From: Symbiodinium natans
Taxonomy: Eukaryota > Sar > Dinophyceae > Suessiales > Symbiodiniaceae
Direction of reading: 5' to 3'
DNA: 64,000 bases
NCBI GenBank assembly: GCA_905221605.1
Contig: CAJNDS010002080.1
Location: forward strand, 545,001-609,000
How positions within the stretch are numbered: position 1 is the stretch's first letter; each line of letters starts with the position of its first letter. Of this stretch, positions 19,301-23,799 are shown piece after piece. Under the pieces are notes generated by a model that was not told the DNA's origin, searched no databases, and was given only the letters and a program-made list of their open reading frames with translations. The translations under genes and the position numbers were made by a program.

Positions 19301-19987
19301 GTAGGGTTTAGGGTTTACGGTTTAGGGTTTAGGGTTTGAGGTTTCGGGTTTAAGGTTTAGGGTCATACTTTAACTTGGTTCAGCTTGAGATGCGAGATTG
19401 CGACATAGGTTCGAAGGACCCCAGACTCTGAAATGGAAGCACAACATCTTGGACTGACTGTGGCGAACGTTTAGGGCTCTGTGGGTGGAAGATTCAGAGT
19501 TCAGGGGCTCAAGGTGTAATAAGCCTAGGGCCGCACTGACAGGGTGAATATGGCAGGCAAAACCCTAACCGATATTCTGCGAGGGGGGGGAGGGGGGGTT
19601 CTCTGTTGTGGCATATCTATTTCCTTGTAGCCCTCATCCCGGAACCCTAAACCCTAAACCCGGAAAAAGACACCGCCCAAGCGTCCAAGCCCAAACGCCC
19701 CGCACCCTCAACCCCGAACCGAAAGAAGGTTTCAACCCTGAAGCCCTGAAATCAATCCTCATTATTAGGGGTAATTTTGGGACTTTAGGATTTTGGGGGT
19801 TAAGGGTTTGGGGAGTCCACTTAATGGGGTTCATATTCGCCTTCGGTTTAAGCGGAATTCTCACGGTTTTTTAGGGTTCTTGAGTTTCGGGTTTGGTGGC
19901 GAGACAGGGAGCCCAAGACGCAGAGCACAGTCCTTCCCTTTTGCGCGCCTCTGCCAGACCCTCCGTGATGTTCTGGGTCGGATCAAT
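1271..19987 (-). CDS. TRM1: TRM1-like tRNA (guanine26-N2)-dimethyltransferase gene, split into at least 14 tiny exons (partial)
   Basis: TRM1 uses S-adenosylmethionine to dimethylate G26 of tRNAs, in nucleus, cytosol and/or organelles. No long ORF exists, but islets between repeats read, in the right order on the minus strand, as the family's landmarks: VFYNPAQ, then VFNRDLS, the ALAATG-IRTIRYA glycine region, IVANDLDGNAV, MKRN..HNGL, the catalytic-core DLDPYG with APFIDSA, GGLLCITSTDM, GNHPETCFA, YGG and HEMALRL. Reading phases match at the ten junctions I could test; at least one exon is missing between exons 4 and 5 (phase mismatch) and possibly one between exons 8 and 9 (the acidic D-A motif is absent). 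Ten of 14 donors fit GC. About 222 codons are seen, less than half of a usual TRM1; the start codon, the C-terminal part after HEMALRL and any zinc-binding region were not found. Identity is firm; exact exon ends are inferred. Whether the gene is still expressed is unknown, but no in-frame stop interrupts the exons. Confidence 0.88.
1349..1490 (+). repeat. TTTAGGG array, CTTAGGG at its end
   Basis: About 14 TTTAGGG units turning into GGGCTTA variants. Next to TRM1 exon 14. Confidence 0.96.
1982..2012 (-). CDS. TRM1: TRM1 exon 13
   Basis: Reads YGGAALKAGY after completing the split Arg codon. The YG....LK spacing to HEMALR in exon 14 equals that in known TRM1 proteins. Acceptor GTGCAG; GC donor (TAC followed by GCAGGG). 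Confidence 0.82.
2487..2640. mobile_element. Possible inverted-repeat element around CTTACTGGTTCT
   Basis: CTTACTGGTTCTGTGTAGGG at 2487 is roughly inverted at 2605-2632 (TACTAAGAACCAGTAGG); a third arm ACTAAGAACCAGG lies at 2743. Ends are imperfect. Confidence 0.5.
2763..3095. repeat. CCCTAAG/CCCTAAA array, TRM1 exon 12 islet, then TTTAGGG array
   Basis: C-rich units (2763-2875) and G-rich units (2975-3095) face each other on both sides of exon 12. Confidence 0.95.
2902..2939 (-). CDS. TRM1: TRM1 exon 12
   Basis: Reads VLGGNHPETCFA followed by two bases of an Arg codon completed by exon 13. TRM1 has VLAGN..E.C at this place. This exon has the only clear GT donor (GAG followed by GTGGCT). 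Confidence 0.88.
3188..3272 (-). repeat. CCCTAAA array with CCGTAAA variants
   Basis: Short mixed array. The 3290-3775 islet after it has two overlapping open frames on opposite strands and no recognisable motif. Confidence 0.9.
4105..4152 (-). CDS. TRM1: TRM1 exon 11
   Basis: Sixteen codons reading AVADGGLLCITSTDMP. GGLLC.T.TDM follows the DLDPYG region in every TRM1. Acceptor AAAG; GC donor (CCG followed by GCGCCA). Phase 0 on both sides. Confidence 0.92.
4192..4255 (-). repeat. CCCTAAA array
   Basis: Nine units directly upstream (on the minus strand) of TRM1 exon 11. Confidence 0.95.
4301..4450. mobile_element. MITE-like element, family 2 relative
   Basis: A 15-bp perfect inverted repeat GGGTACTTAGTCACC / GGTGACTAAGTACCC flanked by less exact arms (CTACTTGGAGATTCA at the left). 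In the TRM1 intron between exons 10 and 11. Confidence 0.65.
4497..4595. mobile_element. MITE-like element, family 1, copy a
   Basis: Ends are inverted: TGGGATGTTCCCC...ACAGTCC against GGACTGTT...GGGGGAACATCCCA, with an inner GGGTACTAT stretch. In the TRM1 intron between exons 10 and 11. No coding capacity. Confidence 0.8.
4834..4897 (-). CDS. TRM1: TRM1 exon 10 (catalytic core)
   Basis: Reads YDVIDLDPYGTVAPFIDSA plus two residues. DLDPYG with the following FLDSA-type motif is the TRM1 signature in the catalytic pocket. Acceptor ATCCAG; GC donor (CAG followed by GCCGAC). Confidence 0.93.
5110..5270 (+). repeat. TTTAGGG array
   Basis: About 20 units after a variant block. The islet 5275-5460 has no recognised gene. 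Confidence 0.96.
5808..5900. mobile_element. MITE-like element, family 1, copy b
   Basis: ATGTTCCCCCTTTTTCTAAC at the left and the inverted GGACTGTTAGAATAAGGGGG...ACAT at the right; internal GGGGTACTAGAATCCCC as in copy a. Confidence 0.8.
5975..6115 (-). repeat. CCCTAAA array
   Basis: About 19 units, facing a TTTAGGG array across an 85-bp islet. Confidence 0.96.
6210..6475 (+). repeat. TTTAGGG array with GGCTTTA and TTCAGGG blocks
   Basis: Starts with five GGCTTTA units, then TTTAGGG and two blocks of TTCAGGG. Confidence 0.96.
6512..6670 (-). CDS. Short coiled-coil ORF or first exon, unknown function
   Basis: A 52-codon ORF starts MSTDEGSIIQRVEALEAT and continues as a heptad-like coiled coil (ALRNLETSFAALNRSLRES). 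The composition is unlike the surrounding repeats. The final residues and stop lie in sequence that matches the left arm of the inverted-repeat element at 10284-10408, so either the element truncated the gene or a real intron begins after RES. It is nested in the TRM1 intron between exons 9 and 10 on the same strand. It could also be the N-terminus of a transposon-encoded Gag-like protein; nothing decides this. Confidence 0.35.
   Translation of the reverse strand: MSTDEGSIIQRVEALEATMEQVATALRNLETSFAALNRSLRESLIKEPTRVV
6857..6968. mobile_element. MITE-like element, family 3, copy a
   Basis: GGGGGGCTTACGAGAATAAG at the left, inverted TATCGAAAACCCAC at the right, shares its internal plan with 18,994-19,104. 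Confidence 0.65.
7711..8015 (-). pseudogene. Helitron Rep/helicase-like N-terminal domain fragment, frameshifted
   Basis: One minus-strand frame reads a TQMKSLLRSMRLVQGS stretch leading to MISLHDWMG, then a different frame continues GPPLLFVTLNPADVCHPFTW and ends at a TAA. The GPP.LF.TLNPAD..HPF pattern is typical of the Helitron-like N-terminal (Rep) region of Helitron helicases. The frame change falls precisely at the G-P-P junction and is explained by one lost base. Only about 95 residues remain, with no helicase part nearby, so this is a dead rolling-circle transposon relic inside the large TRM1 intron between exons 9 and 10, on the same strand. Confidence 0.6.
8036..8290 (+). repeat. Mixed TTTAGGG / TTCAGGG / TTTGGGG array
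   Basis: Includes homogeneous GGGGTTT runs near 8,190-8,225 and 8,275-8,295. Confidence 0.92.
8765..8935 (+). repeat. TTTAGGG array
   Basis: About 22 units. Confidence 0.96.
9052..9215 (-). repeat. CCCTAAA array with AATC variants
   Basis: C-rich array with several imperfect units. Followed by TRM1 exon 9. Confidence 0.94.
9274..9332 (-). CDS. TRM1: TRM1 exon 9
   Basis: Reads VLVALYNLCHDEHTARHFP and ends with two bases that, with exon 10, give an Arg codon just before YDVIDLDPYG. Family members have a stretch of this length and helical character here. The donor (CCAAG followed by CCTTTG) is not a normal type, so the end may be misplaced. Confidence 0.65.
9334..9388 (-). repeat. CCCTAAA array
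   Basis: Directly upstream of the exon 9 acceptor. Confidence 0.95.
9527..9615 (-). repeat. CCCTAAA array
   Basis: Twelve units in the TRM1 intron between exons 8 and 9. Confidence 0.95.
9818..9952 (-). repeat. CCCTAAA/CCCCAAA array between 11-bp direct repeats
   Basis: GCCCAGGCGCC stands on both sides (about 9,819-9,829 and 9,938-9,948); the right copy contains the exon 8 donor. Confidence 0.9.
9948..9998 (-). CDS. TRM1: TRM1 exon 8
   Basis: Seventeen codons reading AHMKRNFAHNGLTDRVE, joined in phase 0 to exon 7. It matches the family pattern I.RN...N.....V after the AND motif. Acceptor TGCCAG; GC donor (GAG followed by GCGCCT). Confidence 0.88.
10035..10195 (+). repeat. GAGGGTT-type degenerate heptamer array
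   Basis: Repeats of TTTAGAGGG then TTGAGAGGG and TTGGGAGGG, a telomere-derived variant block adjacent to TRM1 exon 8. Confidence 0.85.
10284..10408. mobile_element. MITE-like element, family 5
   Basis: CATGGGTTTCCCTACTAGCC at the left; reverse complement of the right end is CATGGGGTTCCCTACTACCC. AACCAT flanks both sides (10278-10283, 10410-10415). The left arm recurs alone at 6489-6532. Confidence 0.8.
10634..10718. mobile_element. MITE-like element, family 1, copy c
   Basis: TTGGGATGTTC at the left, GAACATCCCAA at the right; shorter internal part than copies a and b. In the TRM1 intron between exons 7 and 8's upstream side. Confidence 0.75.
10934..11105 (+). repeat. Hexanucleotide microsatellite (AACAAT)n
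   Basis: About 25 near-perfect AACAAT copies preceded by an AAT run. It lies in the TRM1 intron just after exon 7. The long Asn, Ile-Thr, Leu and Tyr-Cys reading frames here are by-products. Confidence 0.98.
11146..11201 (-). CDS. TRM1: TRM1 exon 7
   Basis: Reads GLRKIVANDLDGNAVASL. The V.ANDLD..AV motif binds the SAM ribose. Acceptor GGCCAG; GC donor (CTG followed by GCATGT). The hexanucleotide microsatellite starts about 40 bp further into the intron. Confidence 0.9.
11228..11585 (+). repeat. TTTAGGGC-type degenerate array
   Basis: Irregular AGGGCTTT and TTTAGGG variants with T-runs of changing length, in the TRM1 intron between exons 6 and 7. Confidence 0.8.
11693..11808 (+). repeat. TTTAGGG array
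   Basis: About 15 units, TRM1 intron between exons 6 and 7. Confidence 0.96.
12210..12309. mobile_element. MITE-like element, family 4, with TTAT target duplication
   Basis: Inverted ends CTTACTGGCCCAAAACCCAA and (reverse complement of the right end) CTTACTGGCTCAAAGCCCAA; flanked on both sides by TTAT (12206-12209 and 12310-12313). Lies 33 bp from TRM1 exon 6. Confidence 0.82.
12343..12375 (-). CDS. TRM1: TRM1 exon 6 (33 nt)
   Basis: Reads IRTIRYAKETG, continuing the motif of exon 5 (family pattern GLR.IR.A.E). Acceptor CTCCAG; GC donor (ACGG followed by GCTGCT). A 100-bp inverted-repeat element lies only 33 bp downstream in the following intron. Confidence 0.85.
12720..15055 (+). repeat. 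24-copy tandem repeat, unit about 98 bp
   Basis: The core TGCTTTGCAG recurs at 12791, 12891, 12987, 13086 and so on to 15038, 24 times, spaced 90-104 bp. Each unit carries TCTAGGGTTTCTGC, TGCTTTGCAGGATC, a doubled TATAAGGGCTTATATAAGGG palindromic stretch, GGGCTTCGAAAAG and an A-run of variable length. Length differences lie mainly in the A-run, which shifts the open frames. The array fills most of the TRM1 intron between exons 5 and 6. Confidence 0.97.
12955..14010 (+). repeat. 488-bp higher-order repeat inside the 98-bp array
   Basis: Six successive unit positions recur exactly 488 bp later (12987/13475, 13086/13574, 13182/13670, 13280/13768, 13376/13864, 13475/13963), including shared variants such as TGCTTGGCAG and AAAGGTGC. 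This is a five-unit block duplicated in tandem. Confidence 0.93.
15072..15100 (-). CDS. TRM1: TRM1 exon 5 (29 nt)
   Basis: Reads KVLEALAATG, the last codon split with exon 6. It matches the LE.LAASG glycine-rich SAM-binding motif. GC donor (ACAG followed by GCCGGG). The start needs a previous exon ending in phase 2, so an exon between 17.18 and 15.10 kb is still missing. Confidence 0.8.
15353..15465 (+). repeat. TTTAGGG array
   Basis: About 15 perfect units upstream of TRM1 exon 5. Confidence 0.96.
16014..16220 (+). repeat. TTTAGGG array
   Basis: About 29 units with a TTTGGGG pair. The islet 16,220-16,530 after it is unique sequence without a supported gene. Confidence 0.96.
16534..16617. 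mobile_element. MITE-like element, family 1, copy d (one end lost)
   Basis: ATGTTCCCGCTTATACTAAC and inner GGGGTACTATAATCCCTA match the family; the right arm stops after GGACTGTTAATATAA. Confidence 0.7.
16809..16930 (+). repeat. TTTAGGG array
   Basis: About 17 units. Confidence 0.96.
17042..17150 (-). repeat. CCCTAAA array, imperfect
   Basis: C-rich units with CTCGAAA and CCCGACA variants, just below TRM1 exon 4. Confidence 0.9.
17179..17228 (-). CDS. TRM1: TRM1 exon 4 (charged linker, tentative)
   Basis: Reads EAENAEKREKRAERAE between a CCCAG acceptor and a GC donor (GAG followed by GCCCCG). It begins with two bases that complete the codon left by exon 3. TRM1 proteins have a variable charged stretch at this place. 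It has no conserved motif of its own, so assignment rests on phase, splice sites and position. Confidence 0.55.
17285..17530 (+). repeat. TTTAGGG array, mixed
   Basis: TTTAGGG with single-base indels (TTAGGG, TTTAGGGG) and TTTGGGG units. Confidence 0.93.
17705..17800 (+). repeat. TTTAGGG array
   Basis: About 13 units. Confidence 0.95.
18309..18363 (-). CDS. TRM1: TRM1 exon 3
   Basis: Reads VFNRDLSVLVLSAFAKLR. The FNRDLS motif directly follows FYNP.Q in TRM1 proteins, exactly as here across the intron. Acceptor CACAG; GC donor (CGCG followed by GCTTCG). Ends in phase 1. Confidence 0.88.
18395..18555 (+). repeat. Telomeric tract between two copies of a palindrome-bearing motif
   Basis: CCCAGTAGCC...ACAAGGGTACCCTTGTTTG occurs at about 18,398 and 18,515, with TTTAGGG and then GTGTAGG repeats between. 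In the TRM1 intron between exons 2 and 3. Confidence 0.85.
18690..18970 (+). repeat. TTTGGGG block followed by TTTAGGG block
   Basis: Roughly 20 TTTGGGG units change abruptly to TTTAGGG at about 18,868. Confidence 0.95.
18994..19104. mobile_element. MITE-like element, family 3, copy b
   Basis: GTGGGGGGTTTACGAAAATA at the left and inverted ATTTCGAAAACCACCAT at the right. A second right arm (ATTTCGGAAACCACCA) follows at 19,145 after a short CCCTAAA tract. In the TRM1 intron next to exon 2. Confidence 0.7.
19194..19256 (-). CDS. TRM1: TRM1 exon 2
   Basis: Exactly 21 codons, ending KDGKSDVFYNPAQ. The FYNP.Q motif is diagnostic for TRM1. Acceptor GGAG, donor CAG followed by GCCGAG (GC type). It joins in phase 0 to exon 3. 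Confidence 0.85.
19263..19362 (+). repeat. TTTAGGG array
   Basis: Directly abuts the acceptor of TRM1 exon 2. Confidence 0.95.
19937..19987 (-). CDS. TRM1: TRM1 exon 1 (first one found)
   Basis: Reads IDPTQNITEGLAEARKR after a CAG acceptor. The ITEG.AE motif is the usual N-terminal start of the TRM1 domain. The donor is unclear (AGG followed by GAAGGA, possibly a GA donor). An upstream exon with the start codon should exist but was not found. Confidence 0.65.
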
Positions 19988-20252
19988 CTGGGAGCTTCAC
20001 TTGTGGGGTTTCCTTAGACCCTAGACCCTCAACCTTAAACCCCAAACCCTAAACCTCAAACCCAAAAAAAAAGCCGAAACCCTTAAACTTGTATGTCCCA
20101 TCTTCAGGATACCAAAAGCCATCAGAAACACATACAACAGGAACCCCAAACGGGTTTGGGTTTAGGGTTTAGGTTTAGGGTTTAAGGTTTAGGGTTTAGT
20201 GTTTAGGGATTAGGGATTAGGGTTTAGGGTTTAGGGTTTAAGGTATTCAACG

Positions 20253-20415
20253 GTGGTTCCGGGGGTTCGGGGTGCAAGTTCTTCATGCCTGAGAACGTCG
20301 AGCCTGGGGGGAGCACAGTACTTTTCACCACTATGTTTGTGCTGCTGCTGCTCCTCCTACTACTCCTACACCACCACCACCACCACCACCACCACCACCA
20401 CCACCACCACTACCA
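20253..20415 (+). repeat. (CAC)n microsatellite with unique left flank
   Basis: CAC/ACC repeats at 20,370-20,411. The left flank is open in several frames, so no gene call is made. Confidence 0.85.
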
Positions 20416-20595
20416 TGTTTGTTAGCGCTTCTCCTGGCCACTGAACCTAGAGCCATATATACAGCGCCCTAAGCCCCACGTCAAGTAAAACAGAAGCCCG
20501 AGACCCTGAAGCAGGGGCTTCGGCTGTTGCGTGCTAAGGCTCAGGGCTTTCTGAGTTCAAGGCATGTTAACATACACACATATAAGATTGCTGAT

Positions 20596-20686
20596 AGGGT
20601 TTCGTTTAGGGTTTAGGGTTTAGGGTTTAGGGTTTAGGGTTTAGGGTTTAGGGTTTAGGGTTTAGGGTTTAGGGTTTAGGGTTTCG
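20596..20686 (+). repeat. TTTAGGG array absent from the sister duplicate
   Basis: Stands between two GGTTTCG words; the sister at about 30,060-30,066 has one GGTTTCG and no array. Confidence 0.95.
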
Positions 20687-20834
20687 GATTTCAGGGTTTT
20701 TTGGGCGGCCGCCCCTGATGCCCCACAACCTTGTCTTAGCGAAGCTCGAGCCGGCTATCTCCTGACATCGATCGCCTGAACCCAAAGACCCTCCCAGCCC
20801 AACCCTGAACACTGAACCCTCAAGCCTGAACCCT

Positions 20835-20932
20835 GAACGACAAACCCTAAACCCTAAACCCTAAACCCCAAACCCTAAACCCTAAACCCTAAACCCCAAA
20901 CCCTAAACCCTAAACCCTAAACCCTAAACCTT
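20835..20932 (-). repeat. CCCTAAA array
   Basis: About 14 units including CCCCAAA; the sister array at 30,222-30,302 has only CCCTAAA and a different length. Confidence 0.95.
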
Positions 20933-21388
20933 GCGAACCCTGAGTCCCTAAACCCTAAACCCTGTGAACCCTAGCAGTTCTCAAAACCCCGAAACCCCAA
21001 AACCCCACTTAGTTCGAGCCTCCGTCATCCCTTGCGACCACGCGCTAGCGGGGACTCTAGAGCAATCTGTGGGGGGAGTCTCGCTGCTTGGGGTGGCGGG
21101 CTGAGGGACTCTTAGGGGTCTCTGAGGTTTAGGGTTTAAGCTGCGGGCCTAGTTGAAGGAGTTTAGGGTTTTAGGGTTCAGGGCTGCGAGCATGTATAAG
21201 CTGTAGGACTTAGGACTTGAGGGGTACAGGGCTTAGGGTTTGGGATGTAGGCCGGGCCGAGCCCATAATATTCAACACACTGCTAGTTTGGCAGCTTCTA
21301 GGATGCCTGCTCAAAGTATCAACGCTTGAGCCTGAATCAATGGCTGCAGGTTCAGTTGAAGGGGTTGAGGAGTTTAATGGTTTAGGTC

Positions 21389-21475
21389 CCTAAACCCTAA
21401 ACCCTAAACCCTAAACCCTAAACCCTAAACCCTAAACCCTAAACCCTAAACCCTAAACCCTAAACCCTAAACCCT
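21389..21475 (-). repeat. CCCTAAA array
   Basis: About 12 units; the sister at 30,770-30,835 is shorter. Confidence 0.95.
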
Positions 21476-21664
21476 TGAGAAGTTTAGTGGCTTAGGGTTG
21501 AGAAGCTGATTTTGTGTTGGGGCTTGAAAGGTTCCGGTGATGGGCATGAGGATGCTGAGGGCTTAGGATTGGGGCTTCCACTGCGTTTCAAAACGCTTCG
21601 GCCGATTGAAGCCACGGATACACTTTGCCGGAGGCCCGCAGGGGGCCCAAGAGGTATGCGTCCC

Positions 21665-21763
21665 TACTTGGAGGTTCATGGTACTTAAGCACTTAAGGGG
21701 CTTATGTAAGTGGGTCATAAATACAATTATCATAGGTGAATACGTACCATGAACCTCCAAGTA
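21665..21763. mobile_element. MITE-like element, family 2
   Basis: TACTTGGAGGTTCATGGTAC at the left is inverted as GTACCATGAACCTCCAAGTA at the right, around 60 bp apart. Carried along in the segmental duplication. Confidence 0.82.
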
Positions 21764-22811
21764 AACCCCAAAGCCCTCTAACCGAAACCCTAACCGAATG
21801 GGGATGCTGTGATGTTTGATGCCCGAAACTCTGAACCCTAACCCACTATTAGAAACCCTAAGCCCTGAACCCGAAACCCTAAACCCAAATAAACCCTAAG
21901 CCCTTCCATCTAGCACTGCCTTGGTGAGCTTGACGGGTCGAGACCCCTAAGGCTTCAGAGGGTTTGTAGGGTTCTAAACCCTAAACCCTAAGCCCTAAGC
22001 CCCAAGCCCTAAACCCCTAAGCCCTAAGCCCTAAGCCCTAAGCCCTAAACCCTAAACCTTTCAGAGGGTTTAGACTTCATAGGGTGTGTGGGGCTTAGTT
22101 GGTAAAACTCCCCAAGGCCCGCTGCTTCATATGGTCCGTGATGATGTGCCCAGAGCTTGTCACTTTGGTTTGAGTTTGGGGCTTAGGGTTTAGGGTCTAG
22201 GGTGGACACTTGCGAATAGAGTGCCCCCAGATCAGAGAGCCAATGCCTAGAATTGCAGGGAAGAAACAGAATACCTCAAAATCCTGATCCGCACACTCCC
22301 TAAACCCGTAAACTTCCCAAAAAAATCCCACTGCCTGCCACTTTCCTAACAACTCTCTAAACCCGTAGACTTCCTAAACCTTGCACGCTCTAGCTTACAA
22401 AACCCTCAGCTCTAAGCCAGCTCTAACTGTAAATCCTGCAAACCTTCGGGGGTTGGGGATGCTATTTTGCTCTTCTTCAAGCTGACTTTCCGCGACCAGA
22501 TGAGGCTCCGCTGCAGGCGGGACTGTCCACGCTTTGAGAGATGAAGTGCCGTTGAAGCAAAAGTGGCAAGGCCTGTACGGCTTTTTCTAGGATTTATAGA
22601 AGGGCTCGAGGGTTTCTAGCGTTTCTAGGGTTTTCTAGGGCATGACTAGGAGCCCTAAACCCAATACGCCCATTCTTTACAACGACCCTATAAACCCCAA
22701 ACGGTCCAAGCCCAACCCCAAACGGGCCAAACCCGGGCCGAACCCTCCCATTTCGAGGCTAGGGCAGGCTTCGGAAGGTGGGTGCAGGGGGAAAATAGGT
22801 TTCTTAACCCT

Positions 22812-22970
22812 AATTCCTTAACCCTAAACCCTAAACCCTAAACCCCTAAGCCCTAAACCCTAAACCCCTAAGCCCTAAACCCTAAACCCTAAGGCCTAAG
22901 CCCTAAACCCTAAACCCTAAACCAACCCTAAACCCTAAACCCTAAACCCTAAACCCTAAACCCTAAACCC
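22812..22970 (-). repeat. CCCTAAA array with CCCTAAG
   Basis: Mixed array; the sister is at 32,190-32,315. Confidence 0.94.
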
Positions 22971-23799
22971 GTTTTGAAGGAGGCTCGGGAGGCGCATTGG
23001 GCGGCCCCTGGGCCCTACGGAGCCCTATGAACCCTAGCGCCACCTGGAAGCCTCTCAGACAGCAGACCCGAAGGCGCACCTTCCCAAAGGGCGGCTAGAG
23101 AAGAACCCCGTAAAACGGGGGTTATTATATCATTAGATAGGAGAATAATCAAGGGACCACAAGGGAATACTAGTAAAATTTCCGACCCCTGTAGCAGAGA
23201 AGAACCTGTTGGACTTAAGAAGCCCTGCCCTACGAATCCGAATTCAAGAAACCGACATCCCAAAGGCCTGTTTCTGCGGGTATCTAGTTTGGGGGCCCCT
23301 TCTTGCAAAAGCCAGCTGAACATTTTCGGAAAGCCTCCGCACTGTAGGACTTCGGCTTAGCACTTATAGGACGCCTCGGGGTTTGGGATCTCGGGTTCAA
23401 GGTTTGAGATGTAGGGGTGTAGGCTCTATGGAGTTTTATTGAACTCCCCTTACATTTGCCACTACCACGATCATAGGGTAGGGTTACAGGCTTTGCAGGG
23501 TTGACAGGGTTTGTAGGGTCTACAGGGTTGATAGGTGTATAGCGTGTAGGGTATGTCTCTCCGCCCAGGCATGGGCTAAGCTGCACGGAGCCTCCCCCCG
23601 AAAGCGGTTTAGGGTTTAGGGTTTAGGGTTTAGGGTTTAGGATTTAGGATTTAGGGTTTAGGGCTTAGATGGGCTTAGGCTCCAACCCTGGATTCCCAAA
23701 GATTCCCAAACTTAAGGAAAACTGAGCGCCGGGTTGCACTCCACTCAAGATGACCCCCCCGGTCAAACCCGTAAACCCTGAAACCCCTCTTACCCTATA

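Larger units (their letters stand above)
20550..23605 (+). repeat. Segmental duplicate 1, copy 1
   Basis: Matches 30,010-32,955 in the same orientation with few differences outside telomeric tracts. Contains no supported gene. Holds an inverted-repeat element, telomeric tracts and conserved unique sequence of unknown role. Confidence 0.93.
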
